DNA of 64,000 bases, taken from Cytophagales bacterium. Its GTDB lineage: Bacteria; Bacteroidota; Bacteroidia; Cytophagales; Spirosomataceae. Where the stretch lies: positions 92,936-156,935 of the forward strand of contig JAAFKE010000003.1 of NCBI GenBank assembly GCA_013298215.1, read 5' to 3'. Positions 18,369 to 26,932 of the stretch are shown here, piece by piece. The position numbers were made by a program, and so were the translations under genes. Every line of letters begins with the position of its first letter. Positions within the stretch are counted from its first letter, which is position 1. A model generated the notes under the pieces. The model searched no databases. It was not told the DNA's origin and worked only from the letters and a program-made list of their open reading frames with translations.

Positions 18369-19271
18369 ATGAACAAAAAACTTATTCGATTTGACTGGGC
18401 GATAAAACGGCTTTTGAGAAATAAAGCCAATTTTGGTATTTTAGAAGGGTTTTTGAGCGAATTGCTCTTTGACAGTATTCGTATTGAGAAAATACTGGAA
18501 AGTGAGTCAAATCAGGAAACAGAAGATGATAAATTTAATCGGGTGGATATTCTTACCCAAAATTCTAAAAATGAGTTAATTATCATCGAAATTCAAAATA
18601 CTTATGAGATTGATCGCGCGGCGAACCGTTATCTCCAAAGAATGGCTTACGGTGCTTCAAAAGCATTGACAGAAAACCTCTCTTTGGGGCAAGCATATTC
18701 TGAAATAAAAAAAGTAATTTCTATCAATATTGTTTATTTTGACCTCGGACAAGGACAAGATTATGTTTACAAAGGTGGCACGGTTTTCAAAGGACTGCAC
18801 CAACACGACACCTTGACACTTTCTAACAAACAACAGATTGCGTTTTCAAAAGAAAATATATCCGATATTTTCCCAGAATATTATATTATCAAGGTTAATA
18901 AATTCAACAATATTGCCAAAGATACATTGGACGAATGGATTTACTTCTTGAAAAACAGTGAAGTAAAAGATGAGTTTAAAGCAAAGGGATTAAAACAAGC
19001 AGGCGAAGTTTTGGACATTATGAGACTTCCGCAAAACGACCAATATAGTTATAATCGTTACTTGGATTATTTACATTACAAGGCAAGTGAAATACTTTCT
19101 TTACAGTCAGAAGCAGAAGATAGAATTAGACAAGACGAAAGGCTGAAAGCTAATATTAAACTTGCCGAAAACTTAATTTTAAAAGATACAGCCGACCAAT
19201 TTATAGCTGATGTAACTGGACTGACATTGGAACAAATTAAAGAAATAAGAGCTAATTTGACGAAAAAGTAA
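18369..19271 (+). CDS. Rpn family recombination-promoting nuclease / PD-(D/E)XK nuclease-family protein
   Basis: 300 residues. The N-terminus RFDWAIKRLLRNKANFGILE and the nuclease core VDILTQNSKNELIIIEIQN (Asp60, Glu74, Gln76: D...ExQ, a PD-(D/E)XK variant) are characteristic of the Rpn/TIGR01784 transposase-like nuclease family, followed by RYLQRMAYGASKAL and a helical C-terminus ending in VTGLTLEQIKEIRANL. Such proteins cut DNA and have been linked to recombination and defence; the role here is open. The gene is visibly more AT-rich than its neighbours (20 of 60 G+C in bases 18421-18480 against 29 of 60 in 17041-17100), suggesting horizontal transfer. No inverted repeats or target duplications were seen. 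Confidence 0.85.
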   Translation: MNKKLIRFDWAIKRLLRNKANFGILEGFLSELLFDSIRIEKILESESNQETEDDKFNRVDILTQNSKNELIIIEIQNTYEIDRAANRYLQRMAYGASKALTENLSLGQAYSEIKKVISINIVYFDLGQGQDYVYKGGTVFKGLHQHDTLTLSNKQQIAFSKENISDIFPEYYIIKVNKFNNIAKDTLDEWIYFLKNSEVKDEFKAKGLKQAGEVLDIMRLPQNDQYSYNRYLDYLHYKASEILSLQSEAEDRIRQDERLKANIKLAENLILKDTADQFIADVTGLTLEQIKEIRANLTKK

Positions 19272-19438
19272 CTGTGTAGCGATAGTATTTGCAAAAAAGA
19301 CAAATGGAAGTCTGAAAATAGTATGCCTTTGCCAAAAGAATTAGTATAAAATGCGGGAGACAAAAGCCGCACCCAATCTGAGACGCTAACTCCCCTCCAT
19401 CAGCATCCTTCTGCGACCCATTTTACAGAACTATCCAC

Positions 19439-19903
19439 TCAGTAAGTAGCCTCGTAGCTGATCTCAAAATCTATTTTTTGCCACAAACGCCGCTCTACTT
19501 TGACGGGAAAAATATTGTTGGCATCGTCGAGCTGATTGGCATAAAGTCCTTTTTCTTCCCGCACAAACACCGAATAATACCCCGCTGGCAGTGATACGCA
19601 GAAGGTGCCGTCTTTTTTAGACTGTACGCTTCGGATCAAGCGACTTTTGGGGTTGCGGTAAAAACCAGCGTCGTTGGTCGTTTGCGACACGTTGGTGAGT
19701 TCGTAGATCAGCACCTGCCGCACCACGGGCCGCCCCTTGCTGGCGGGCACATCGGGCGAGGGCATATTGTTTCCTGACCTCCACGTGACGGTGCCGCAAA
19801 TACCCTGCGTTGGTGGTTTTTTGGTCTTTTGCGGCTGAGAGGAGCCCGCCAAACTCACAAAAAACAGTGCAACGGCCACGGCAGTAAATTTCGCTGATTT
19901 CAT
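19439..19903 (-). CDS. Small secreted protein with carboxypeptidase-regulatory-like fold
   Basis: 154 residues from the ATG at 19901-19903; an upstream in-frame ATG at 19942 would place 13 non-signal residues ahead of a good signal peptide (MKSAKFTAVAVALFFVSLAG), so the inner start is preferred. After a lysine/proline-rich linker, the sequence has GICGTVTWRSGNNMP, VRQVLIYELTN and KKDGTFCVSLPAGYYSVFVREE, the beta-sandwich pattern of carboxypeptidase-regulatory-like domains. No specific function is recognised. It lies 38 nt downstream of the rhodanese-thioredoxin gene on the same strand. Confidence 0.6.
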   Translation of the reverse strand: MKSAKFTAVAVALFFVSLAGSSQPQKTKKPPTQGICGTVTWRSGNNMPSPDVPASKGRPVVRQVLIYELTNVSQTTNDAGFYRNPKSRLIRSVQSKKDGTFCVSLPAGYYSVFVREEKGLYANQLDDANNIFPVKVERRLWQKIDFEISYEATY

Positions 19904-19941
19904 GGCACTGAAACGACGAATGGTCCGAAACCGTATGCACA

Positions 19942-20646
19942 TCAGAGATTTTTATCGAGTACCTCGCGCAGCTGGTTTTCGTTGTGCAGGCCAATGCCGT
20001 TCCAGAGTCGTTTGGTGTTTTTGTACAAAATCAGCAGCGGAATCTCGTCCACGCCCAGCCTGCGGGCGAGTACTTTGTTGTTGTCGTAGTCGATCGTGAC
20101 GATCTGCACGCGGCCTTCGTACTGTTTTTTGAGGCGATCGATGGTGGGCAACATCTGCTGACACGGGCCGCACCACGGCGCATAAAAATCGAACAGCACG
20201 GGTTTGGGAGAGGCAATAAGCGCCTGGAATGCCTCCTCTGATAGTTGGTCTGCTACGGCAACTTTGGCCGCCTTTTCGGTTGGCTTTTGGGCTGCTTCCC
20301 ATTTTATGACCCCGCCTTGTAGTTCGTAAATGGCCGCGAAACCACTTTGGGCGAGTATTTTGGCCGCCGCCGTACTCCGCGAACCCGCCAAACAATACAC
20401 AAAAACGGGGTGGGCTTTATTGAGTTTTGCCAACGAGGCAGTGAAGGACTCCGCCCTAAAATCAAAATTCTGGGCATCTTTAAGGTGGCCTTTCTCGTAT
20501 TCGGCGGGTGTGCGAACGTCTATGAGTTGGGCGGCGGGGGTTTGGGCAAGTTTTGTCTCAAAGTCGGCAACGCCGAGGGTTTGCAACGTTTGGGCGTTGG
20601 CGCAAAACCCCGCAAAAAGGAGTATTAGTCTGAAAACGATTTTCAT
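19942..20646 (-). CDS. Exported rhodanese-thioredoxin fusion protein
   Basis: 234 residues. A signal peptide (MKIVFRLILLFAGFCANAQ) is followed by a rhodanese domain (about 24-120) with LIDVRTPAEYEKGHL and an intact active-site loop CLAGSRS (Cys85), then a thioredoxin domain (about 132-234) with FYAPWCGPC (Cys159, Cys162) and the cis-proline region DEIPLLILY. The pairing suggests periplasmic sulfur relay or thiol-disulfide chemistry, with the persulfide on the rhodanese Cys reduced by the thioredoxin site. That link is inference; both active sites are intact. Confidence 0.9.
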   Translation of the reverse strand: MKIVFRLILLFAGFCANAQTLQTLGVADFETKLAQTPAAQLIDVRTPAEYEKGHLKDAQNFDFRAESFTASLAKLNKAHPVFVYCLAGSRSTAAAKILAQSGFAAIYELQGGVIKWEAAQKPTEKAAKVAVADQLSEEAFQALIASPKPVLFDFYAPWCGPCQQMLPTIDRLKKQYEGRVQIVTIDYDNNKVLARRLGVDEIPLLILYKNTKRLWNGIGLHNENQLREVLDKNL

Positions 20647-20686
20647 GTCTGAGGGCTTTTAGGTTATATTTTTCGGGTCATAAACA

Positions 20687-20694
20687 CAAAGATA
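20687..20694 (-). promoter_or_regulatory. Possible -7 element of the rhodanese-thioredoxin gene
   Basis: Reads TATCTTTG on the reverse strand (TAnnTTTG), 41 nt before the ATG. A partial -33 (ATTG, 20717-20720) is 22 nt further upstream. Confidence 0.35.
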
Positions 20695-20723
20695 AGACAC
20701 GAAAACCGTTGTCTGACAATTGC

Positions 20724-21167
20724 TTACACCAATTTAGCATCCAGCGCAATGGGTACAGTTGATAACGCCTGCGACACGGGGCAACCAGCTTTTGCTACGT
20801 TGGCCAGCTCCATAAATTGCGCTTCGGTTATGTTAGGAACCACGCCCTCTAGGGTGAGTCTGATGGCCGAGAACTTAAAACCACCCTCCACTGCGTCCAT
20901 GTCGATGGTGGCCGTGGTTTTTAGTGAGGTGGCCGTGAAACCCGCGCCCACCAACTGAAAACTAAGTGCCATGGCAAAGCAACCCGCGTGCGCTGCCGCA
21001 ATGAGTTCTTCGGGGTTGGTGCCCGCTTTGCCGTCTTCGTTCTGAAACCGCGCCTTGAAAGAGTACGGCGTGTCGTTCAATACGCCGCTCGACGAGTTCA
21101 GTGAGCCAGTACCTTCGAGGCCAGTGCCGTTCCAAACTGCGCTCGATGTTCTTTTTATTGTTGCCAT
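20724..21167 (-). CDS. OsmC family peroxiredoxin
   Basis: 147 residues. The two catalytic cysteines of OsmC/Ohr thiol peroxidases are present in AAHAGCFAMAL (Cys63) and AKAGCPVSQAL (Cys129), with the expected spacing and the NPEELIAAAH segment before the first. The opening TSSAVWNGTGLEGTGSLNS is typical of the OsmC subgroup rather than Ohr. It reduces organic hydroperoxides in the cytoplasm. Single gene, divergent from mpl. Confidence 0.93.
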   Translation of the reverse strand: MATIKRTSSAVWNGTGLEGTGSLNSSSGVLNDTPYSFKARFQNEDGKAGTNPEELIAAAHAGCFAMALSFQLVGAGFTATSLKTTATIDMDAVEGGFKFSAIRLTLEGVVPNITEAQFMELANVAKAGCPVSQALSTVPIALDAKLV

Positions 21168-21290
21168 TGTTGTGGTTTGTTTGATTTTAACGCTGCAAAG
21201 ATTCTTAAATAACTTGCGTAAAACTAAGCATCAACTTCGATAAATTTAGTGCTGTGGCTTTTAAATGAAGCTGCGCCAGCAAATAGGGGT

Positions 21291-21321
21291 TTTCATAACT
21301 ACCTAATTCTTCGTATTTTTG
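21291..21321 (+). promoter_or_regulatory. Probable promoter of mpl
   Basis: -33 TTTC (21291-21294), 19-nt spacer, -7 TATTTTTG (21314-21321): a full TAnnTTTG match at the standard Bacteroidetes spacing, 19 nt before the ATG. Confidence 0.5.
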
Positions 21322-21340
21322 GGGTAGGTATTTAACAAAG

Positions 21341-22717
21341 ATGATGTCACAAAAAGTACATTTTATTGCCATTGGCGGTGCTGTAATGCACAACTTGGCA
21401 ATGGCTCTTCATAAAAAAGGCTATTTAGTAACGGGTTCGGACGACGAGATCTACGAGCCGTCGCGCACGAGGTTGGGCAAACTAAACATTTTACCCGCCG
21501 AAGACGGCTGGTTTCCCGAAAAAATTCATGCGGGTTTAGACGCAATTATTTTGGGAATGCACGCCCGAAAAGACAACCCCGAGCTGGCCAAGGCCCAACA
21601 ACTGGGGCTAAAAATATACTCTTACCCCGAGTATATTTACCAACAAAGCACCGATAAGCAGCGCGTTGTGATTGCGGGCAGCCACGGCAAAACCAGCATT
21701 ACGTCCATGATTTTGCACGTATTGAAGGTAAACCAACGCAAATTTGACTACCTGGTGGGTGCTCAAATAGAAGGGTTTGAAACCATGGTGCAACTTACCG
21801 ACGATGCTCCCGTGATTGTGGTGGAGGGCGACGAATATTTTACGTCTCCCACCGACCCCAGGCCCAAATTTTTGCATTATCACCCCCACATGGCGCTCAT
21901 CAGCGGCATTGCCTGGGACCACGTGAACGTTTATCCAACCTGGGAAAGCTACGTACATCAATTTGAACAACTGGCCGAGGCTATGCCCAAGTCGGGCGTT
22001 TTGATTTTTGACGAAACCGACGATATGCTGGACATTATTGGGCAAAACGAACGCCCCGACGTTCAGAAGATTCCGTACCAAGCCCACCAAAGCCACATTG
22101 TAAAGGGCCAGACTTTTTTGATTACCCAAGACTTTGGCGACGTGCCACTGTTGGTTTTTGGCGAACACAACCTCAAAAATATCAACGGTGCGCTGGCAGT
22201 CTGCAACAAATTGGGCGTAACGGACGAGCAGTTCTACCGCGCCATTCAGACTTTTAAGGGTGCGGCCAACCGCCTGGAACTCCTCGGAAAAAACGCTGAG
22301 ACGATTATGTATAAAGATTTTGCCCACGCACCATCCAAAGTTGAGGCCACCACCGCCGCCGTGAAGGCGCAGTTCGACGACCGACGTTTGATTGCCTGCG
22401 TAGAGCTGCATACGTTCAGCAGTTTGAGCAAAGATTTTTTGTATCTCTACGAAAACAAGCTGAACCCCGCCGACGTGGCCGTGGTTTTTTACAGCCCACA
22501 CACCCTGGAAATGAAACGCCTCGAACCCATTACGCCCCAAGACGTGAGGCAGGCGTTCGGGAGGCCGTCGTTGCAGGTTTTTACGGATAGTGCCGATCTG
22601 CAAGCATTTTTGCTGGCCCAAAACTACCACAAAACCAACCTGCTCATGATGTCGTCGGGCACATTTGGGGGCACTAATCTCAAAGAACTGGCTCAAAAAA
22701 TATTGGCTCGGGATTAG
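21341..22717 (+). CDS. mpl: UDP-N-acetylmuramate:L-alanyl-gamma-D-glutamyl-meso-diaminopimelate ligase
   Basis: 458 residues, Mur ligase family. N-terminal Rossmann segment VHFIAIGGAVMHNLAMAL, central ATP-binding loop AGSHGKTSIT (113-119), and C-terminal FAHAPSKVEATTAAVKAQF followed by CVELHTFSSLSKDFL. The motif order and the MHNLAMAL segment fit Mpl rather than MurC. It reattaches murein tripeptide released during growth to UDP-MurNAc, so it serves cell-wall recycling in the cytoplasm. The frame has two adjacent ATGs (21341 and 21344); either may be used. Confidence 0.92.
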   Translation: MMSQKVHFIAIGGAVMHNLAMALHKKGYLVTGSDDEIYEPSRTRLGKLNILPAEDGWFPEKIHAGLDAIILGMHARKDNPELAKAQQLGLKIYSYPEYIYQQSTDKQRVVIAGSHGKTSITSMILHVLKVNQRKFDYLVGAQIEGFETMVQLTDDAPVIVVEGDEYFTSPTDPRPKFLHYHPHMALISGIAWDHVNVYPTWESYVHQFEQLAEAMPKSGVLIFDETDDMLDIIGQNERPDVQKIPYQAHQSHIVKGQTFLITQDFGDVPLLVFGEHNLKNINGALAVCNKLGVTDEQFYRAIQTFKGAANRLELLGKNAETIMYKDFAHAPSKVEATTAAVKAQFDDRRLIACVELHTFSSLSKDFLYLYENKLNPADVAVVFYSPHTLEMKRLEPITPQDVRQAFGRPSLQVFTDSADLQAFLLAQNYHKTNLLMMSSGTFGGTNLKELAQKILARD

Positions 22718-22731
22718 GTAAAAATCACCAC

Positions 22732-22766
22732 AAAAAAAGGGCGGCTCGATTGCTCAAGCCGCCCTT
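22732..22766 (-). terminator. Terminator of rpmE2
   Basis: Perfect 10-bp stem (22737-22746 with 22757-22766), 10-nt loop, and a T-run on the reverse strand. It lies 20 nt past the L31 stop codon. The forward strand has no T-run, so it serves the reverse gene. Confidence 0.88.
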
Positions 22767-22785
22767 CGACGAAGTAAAACCAGGG

Positions 22786-23031
22786 TTATGCCTTTTTTGC
22801 GTAACGCTTCATGAACTTGTCCACGCGGCCTGCCGTGTCGAGAAGTACGTTTTTGCCCGTATAAAAAGGGTGCGACTGCGAGCTAACCTCCACTTTGTAA
22901 ACTGGGTAGGTTTTGCCCTCGAACTCGGTGGTGTCTTTTGTGGCAACGCACGAGCGGGTCAGAAACTTGTAATCGGTGGCCAGGTCGAGGAAAACAACTT
23001 CCTTGTAGGTCGGGTGAATATCTTTTTTCAT
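22786..23031 (-). CDS. rpmE2: 50S ribosomal protein L31, type B
   Basis: 81 residues, the usual length. [18 protein letters not shown] and [16 protein letters not shown] are diagnostic of L31. The type B (C-minus) form is shown by the longer sequence and by the lack of the CxxC zinc ribbon found in the zinc-binding form; only one Cys (SCVATKD) is present. It is a component of the large ribosomal subunit. Monocistronic, with its own terminator. Confidence 0.97.
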   Translation of the reverse strand: MKKDIHPTYKEVVFLDLATDYKFLTRSCVATKDTTEFEGKTYPVYKVEVSSQSHPFYTGKNVLLDTAGRVDKFMKRYAKKA

Positions 23032-23202
23032 TATTTTTTAAAGTTGTATCGTTAGATAATTAAGTCAGTTTTCAGAAACGGAGTGCAAAGTTACCAGTTT
23101 TCTGTTAAGAGACAAATTTTTGTTTATTTATTCCTGAACCATGCCATGCGTATTATTCACTTACGTTTGTTGTATGCCCATGATTACAGCCTTGTTGGCC
23201 AC

Positions 23203-23244
23203 GCTTTGGGGCGGGCTTTTCGAGCAAAAAGCCCGCCCCAAAGC
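23203..23244 (-). terminator. Strong hairpin immediately after lpdA
   Basis: Perfect 18-bp inverted repeat (23203-23220 with 23227-23244) with a six-base loop, starting three bases past the lpdA stop. There is no classical T-run after the stem on the reverse strand; the stem itself carries a T4/A4 block next to the loop. It is probably a terminator or 3'-end stabiliser for lpdA. Confidence 0.7.
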
Positions 23245-23247
23245 ATT

Positions 23248-24645
23248 TTACAAGTGAATTACCTCGCCGTAGGCGGCGGCGGCGGCCTCCATTACGGCCT
23301 CCGACATGGTTGGGTGCGGGTGCACCGATTTTATGATCTCGTGGCCAGTTGTTTCTAAGTTGCGGGCAGTTACCACCTCGGCAATCATCTCCGTCACGTT
23401 TGTGCCGATCATGTGCGCGCCGAGCCATTCGCCGTATTTTGCGTCAAAAATAACCTTTACGAAGCCCTCGGGCACGCCAGCAGCCTGAGCCTTGCCCGAT
23501 GCCGCAAAGGGAAACTTGCCCACTTTAATGTCGTAGCCCGCCTCGCGAGCGGCTTTTTCGGTATAGCCCACCGACGCAATTTCGGGCGTGCAATAAGTAC
23601 ACCCAGGGATATTGTTGTAATTGAGCGGTTCGACGTGCGGCAAACCAGCGATCTTTTCGACGCAGATAATGCCCTCGGCCGAGGCCACGTGCGCCAAAGC
23701 CTGCCCCTTGGTCACGTCGCCGATGGCGTAGTAGCCGTCCACGTTGGTTTTATAAAAATCGTCGGTCGTAATCAATCCCCGCTCCACTTTAATACCCACT
23801 TCTTCGAGTCCGATGTTTTCGATGTTGGCCGTTACGCCCGCCGCCGAAAGCACCACTTCGGCTTCAAATGTTTTCTCGCCCTCGGGCGTTTTCACGAGCA
23901 CCTTCACGCCCTCGCCGCTGGTATCTACTTTCAGCACCTCCGAGTTGGTAAAAATATCAATGCCCATTTTTTTGTATTGCTTGGCGAGTTCCTTCGAGAT
24001 GTCCTCGTCTTCGACTGGCACAATGTTGGGCATAAACTCAACGATCGTCACCTTGGTGCCCATGGAGGCATACACGTAGGCAAACTCAACGCCAATGGCT
24101 CCCGAACCGATGATGAGCATGGTTGCGGGCTGGTGTGGGAGGGTCATGGCAGCGCGGTACTCGATCACCTTGTGGCCGTCGATGGGAACCGTTGGGAGCT
24201 CACGGGCGCGGCGGCCCGTGGCAATAATAATGCTTTTGGCCTCGTAGTTGGTCTTCTGGCCATTTGCGTCGGTCACTTCCACTTTTTTTCCTGGAATCAC
24301 CTTCCCAAAACCATTGATAACATCGATCTTATTTTTTTTCATCAAAAACTTAACGCCTTTACTCATGCCCTCGGCCACACTGCGGCTACGGCCAATGATG
24401 GCCGAAAAATCGACCTCGGCGTTTTCGACCTTTATGCCGTAGTCGGTGGCATGCTTAATGTACTGAAACACCTGGGCACTTTTGAGCAACGCTTTGGTAG
24501 GAATACACCCCCAATTGAGGCAAATACCCCCGAGGCTTTCGCGCTCTACGACAGCCGTTTTTAAACCTAATTGTGATGCGCGAATGGCAGAAACGTAGCC
24601 ACCTGGGCCACTGCCAACAATAATTACATCATACTGTGAAGCCAT
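23248..24645 (-). CDS. lpdA: Dihydrolipoyl dehydrogenase (E3)
   Basis: 465 residues, normal length. FAD-binding GSGPGGYVSAIRASQLG (11-27), redox-active disulfide GGICLNWGCIPTK (Cys42, Cys47), NAD-binding GSGAIGVEFAYVYASMG, second FAD contact YAIGDVTKGQALAH, and the catalytic His in VHPHPTMSE near the C-terminus. It reoxidises dihydrolipoamide in the pyruvate and 2-oxoglutarate dehydrogenase complexes. The E1 and E2 genes are not nearby. Its -7 element is at 24701-24708. Confidence 0.97.
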   Translation of the reverse strand: MASQYDVIIVGSGPGGYVSAIRASQLGLKTAVVERESLGGICLNWGCIPTKALLKSAQVFQYIKHATDYGIKVENAEVDFSAIIGRSRSVAEGMSKGVKFLMKKNKIDVINGFGKVIPGKKVEVTDANGQKTNYEAKSIIIATGRRARELPTVPIDGHKVIEYRAAMTLPHQPATMLIIGSGAIGVEFAYVYASMGTKVTIVEFMPNIVPVEDEDISKELAKQYKKMGIDIFTNSEVLKVDTSGEGVKVLVKTPEGEKTFEAEVVLSAAGVTANIENIGLEEVGIKVERGLITTDDFYKTNVDGYYAIGDVTKGQALAHVASAEGIICVEKIAGLPHVEPLNYNNIPGCTYCTPEIASVGYTEKAAREAGYDIKVGKFPFAASGKAQAAGVPEGFVKVIFDAKYGEWLGAHMIGTNVTEMIAEVVTARNLETTGHEIIKSVHPHPTMSEAVMEAAAAAYGEVIHL

Positions 24646-24700
24646 GTTTTTGTGATGAAAGTGAAGTGTTTAATTCAGAAAATCGCTTTAAAACCAAGTA

Positions 24701-24708
24701 CAAAAGTA
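24701..24708 (-). promoter_or_regulatory. Possible -7 element of lpdA
   Basis: TACTTTTG on the reverse strand, the same octamer used before exbB, the TraR/DksA-like gene and the 55.8-kb lipoprotein gene. No good -33 at 19 nt. Confidence 0.4.
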
Positions 24709-24771
24709 ACTCGAAAAATTGGTAATAAAATTCATTGCGCAGCTATAAACACCAAAAGGTGCATTAAAAAT

Positions 24772-24811
24772 AAACCCCTCCGCCAGCAAAACGCAGCCAG
24801 CGAAGGGGTTT
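24772..24811 (-). terminator. Terminator of the 24.8-25.2 kb gene
   Basis: AAACCCCT/AGGGGTTT stem (24772-24779 with 24804-24811) with a long, partly paired loop, followed on the reverse strand by ATTTTTAA. It lies 20 nt past the stop. Confidence 0.7.
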
Positions 24812-24830
24812 GAAAACAAAACGGGCAGGA

Positions 24831-25235
24831 TCACTTTACCGAAATCAGTAGTTCGGGCTGTACTTCAACCGCTTCGGGAGTTCTGAGTTTCACTTCTTTG
24901 GTAATGGTGGTTTCGCCGTTGGTGATCTGAAATTGGTACACACCCGAGTCCATACTCCCAAAATCGAATTTGCGCCAGTATTTAGTGGCGTTTTTGCCCA
25001 CCATTTCGGTGTACAACACCTGGCCCGTGGCATTTTGGAGGGTCACGCTCAGGCGTTGGCCTTTTACTTTTTCGATCGTCAAGTTTAGCTTAGACGTTCG
25101 AATAGTTTGATACATACCCACTTCAAAATTTTTGGTGGGATGATTGCCAGTGGTCGGATTTTCGGCAAGGGCCGAAACTGAGACTATCGCACTGACTGCG
25201 AGGCTGCTGAATAGGTTTTTAATGAATGTTTTCAT
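24831..25235 (-). CDS. Small secreted beta-sandwich protein, unknown function
   Basis: 134 residues with a signal peptide (residues ~1-25, hydrophobic core LFSSLAVSAIVSVSALA). The mature part has TSKLNLTIEKVKGQRLSVTL, LYTEMVGKNATKYWRKFDFG and SGVYQFQITNGETTITKEV, which resembles the C-terminal beta-sandwich of type IX cargo proteins (KFDFGSMDSGVYQFQI is like a sorting-domain core), but it is not at the very C-terminus, so I do not call it a sorting domain. Monocistronic with its own terminator; AGCC stands immediately before its ATG. Confidence 0.6.
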   Translation of the reverse strand: MKTFIKNLFSSLAVSAIVSVSALAENPTTGNHPTKNFEVGMYQTIRTSKLNLTIEKVKGQRLSVTLQNATGQVLYTEMVGKNATKYWRKFDFGSMDSGVYQFQITNGETTITKEVKLRTPEAVEVQPELLISVK

Positions 25236-25534
25236 GGCTGTTAAAAAGGTTAAAATGTTTGGCTGTTAATTCTGACTGCAAGATGCACGCGGAGGTCCGA
25301 AAGTTGCGATTCTGTGACGAACGGTTTAAAAATAAAATGAACGGCAATTTGAGTGCCATTTTACCGTCTTTCAGTAGTTAAAATTGGGCAATCTGACTAC
25401 TTTGCATTCAGTGATTAATGAAAGCCCAACCGCACCGCGAAACCCAAAAGAGAAACATAAAATATTGGTTGCTGTAAAGTAAAAAGTGACTTTTTATACC
25501 TTTAAAGTTCGAACCCGCTTTTAATACCACAAAC

Positions 25535-26914
25535 ATGAGCAGCTCTCGTAGAGATTTCGTAAAACACATTGGCCGCGCCTCAGCGCTGATGGCCGCAGGT
25601 GGCCTTAGCCACGTTTCGGAAGCATTGGCCTACGGGTACAGCAAGCGTTTGGGGCCGAACGACAAAATCAGGATTGCCACAATTGGCATGGGCATCCAGG
25701 GTTTCAGCGACACCCGCGCCGCGCTGCAAGTGCCTGGCGTAGAACTGGTTGCCGTTTGCGACCTGTACAATGGCCGACTCGAACGCGCCCGCGAGGTGTA
25801 CGGCAACACTATTTTTACGACCCGCAATTACCGCGAAATACTAAACCGCACCGACGTGGATGCGGTCTTGGTTGTGACCCCCGACCACTGGCACGACCGC
25901 ATAACGATCGATGCCCTGCTGGCGGGCAAGGCCGTTTATTGCGAAAAACCGATGGTGCATAAATTGGAAGAGGGCCGCGCGGTAATCGAAACCCAGAAGC
26001 GCACGGGTAAGGTTATGCAGGTTGGTAGCCAGCGTATTAGTAGTCCCGTTTTTGCGGAGGCCAAGCGAGTGGTGGAGGCGGGCGATATTGGGCAGATAAA
26101 CCTCATTGAGGCCAACAACGACCGCTTCAATGCCATCGGGGCGTGGCAATATTCTATTCCGACCGATGCCTCAACCGAAACGTTGGACTGGGAGGCGTTT
26201 TTGGGCGATGCCCCCAAGCGCGATTTTGACGCGACGCGGTTTTTTAGGTGGCGCAACTACCGCGATTACGGCACTGGCGTGGCTGGCGACCTGTTCGTAC
26301 ACCTTATCACGGGCATTCACTACATAACGGGGTCGTTGGGGCCAAACCGCATCTACGCCACTGGCTCACTGAGTATGTGGAAAGACGGCCGCGACGTACC
26401 CGACGTAATGTTGGGTATTTTAGACTACCCCCAAGCGGGCAAGTTCGCCGCGTTTCAGGCCATGCTCAAAGTAAATTTTGCCAACGCTGGCAACGCCCAA
26501 AACTACACCCGAATTGTGGGGACGGAGGGCGAAATAAACCTGATGGGAAACAGCTTGATTGTGAAACGAAACAAATTGGCCAAAGCACCTGGCTTTGGCG
26601 GCTACGACAGCTACAATACTTTTAGCACCGCCCAGCAAACCGAGTTTGCCAAACAATACAACACCCGCTATTCCGACGAAGACCGCCGCGCCGAGCCATC
26701 AAAAGAGTTTCGCTTCGACAAACCCGCCAACGTGGACGAGCAGGTGCTGCACTTTGCCAACTTTTTTGATGCCATTCGCAACGGTACGCCCAACATTGAG
26801 GGTGCCGAATTTGGGTTCAGAGCGGCCGCGCCCGTTTTGGCGTGTAACAAAAGCTACTTTGAGCAAAAAGTGATTCATTGGGATGCCCAAAACATGAAAA
26901 CAACCAACAAATAA
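25535..26914 (+). CDS. Tat-exported Gfo/Idh/MocA family oxidoreductase
   Basis: 459 residues. The N-terminus has a twin-arginine signal (SSSRRDFVKHIGRASALMAA), then the Rossmann NAD(P) motif IATIGMGIQGFSDTRAAL (about 49-66), the EKP segment (YCEKPMVHKLEEG) and the C-terminal alpha/beta domain with FLRWRN-like FFRWRNYRDYGTGVAGDLFVH. The fold oxidises or isomerises sugars or their derivatives with a tightly bound nicotinamide cofactor; exported members are common in Bacteroidota. The substrate is unknown. Single gene, convergent with tyrA. Confidence 0.93.
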   Translation: MSSSRRDFVKHIGRASALMAAGGLSHVSEALAYGYSKRLGPNDKIRIATIGMGIQGFSDTRAALQVPGVELVAVCDLYNGRLERAREVYGNTIFTTRNYREILNRTDVDAVLVVTPDHWHDRITIDALLAGKAVYCEKPMVHKLEEGRAVIETQKRTGKVMQVGSQRISSPVFAEAKRVVEAGDIGQINLIEANNDRFNAIGAWQYSIPTDASTETLDWEAFLGDAPKRDFDATRFFRWRNYRDYGTGVAGDLFVHLITGIHYITGSLGPNRIYATGSLSMWKDGRDVPDVMLGILDYPQAGKFAAFQAMLKVNFANAGNAQNYTRIVGTEGEINLMGNSLIVKRNKLAKAPGFGGYDSYNTFSTAQQTEFAKQYNTRYSDEDRRAEPSKEFRFDKPANVDEQVLHFANFFDAIRNGTPNIEGAEFGFRAAAPVLACNKSYFEQKVIHWDAQNMKTTNK

Positions 26915-26932
26915 GCGTGATTCGGGGCAAAA

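Noticed and set aside
18190..19438. Insertion sequence or transposon carrying the Rpn-like nuclease
   Set aside because: The family is sometimes labelled a transposase, but no terminal inverted repeats or target duplications were seen on either side.
23413..24564. Long forward open frame opposite lpdA
   Set aside because: It mirrors a strongly conserved gene and encodes no recognisable domain; antisense frames of this length are common here because of codon bias. The same applies to 21608-22696 (opposite mpl), 58695-59735 (opposite mnmG), and 9200-10288 and 11834-12553 (opposite the adhesin).
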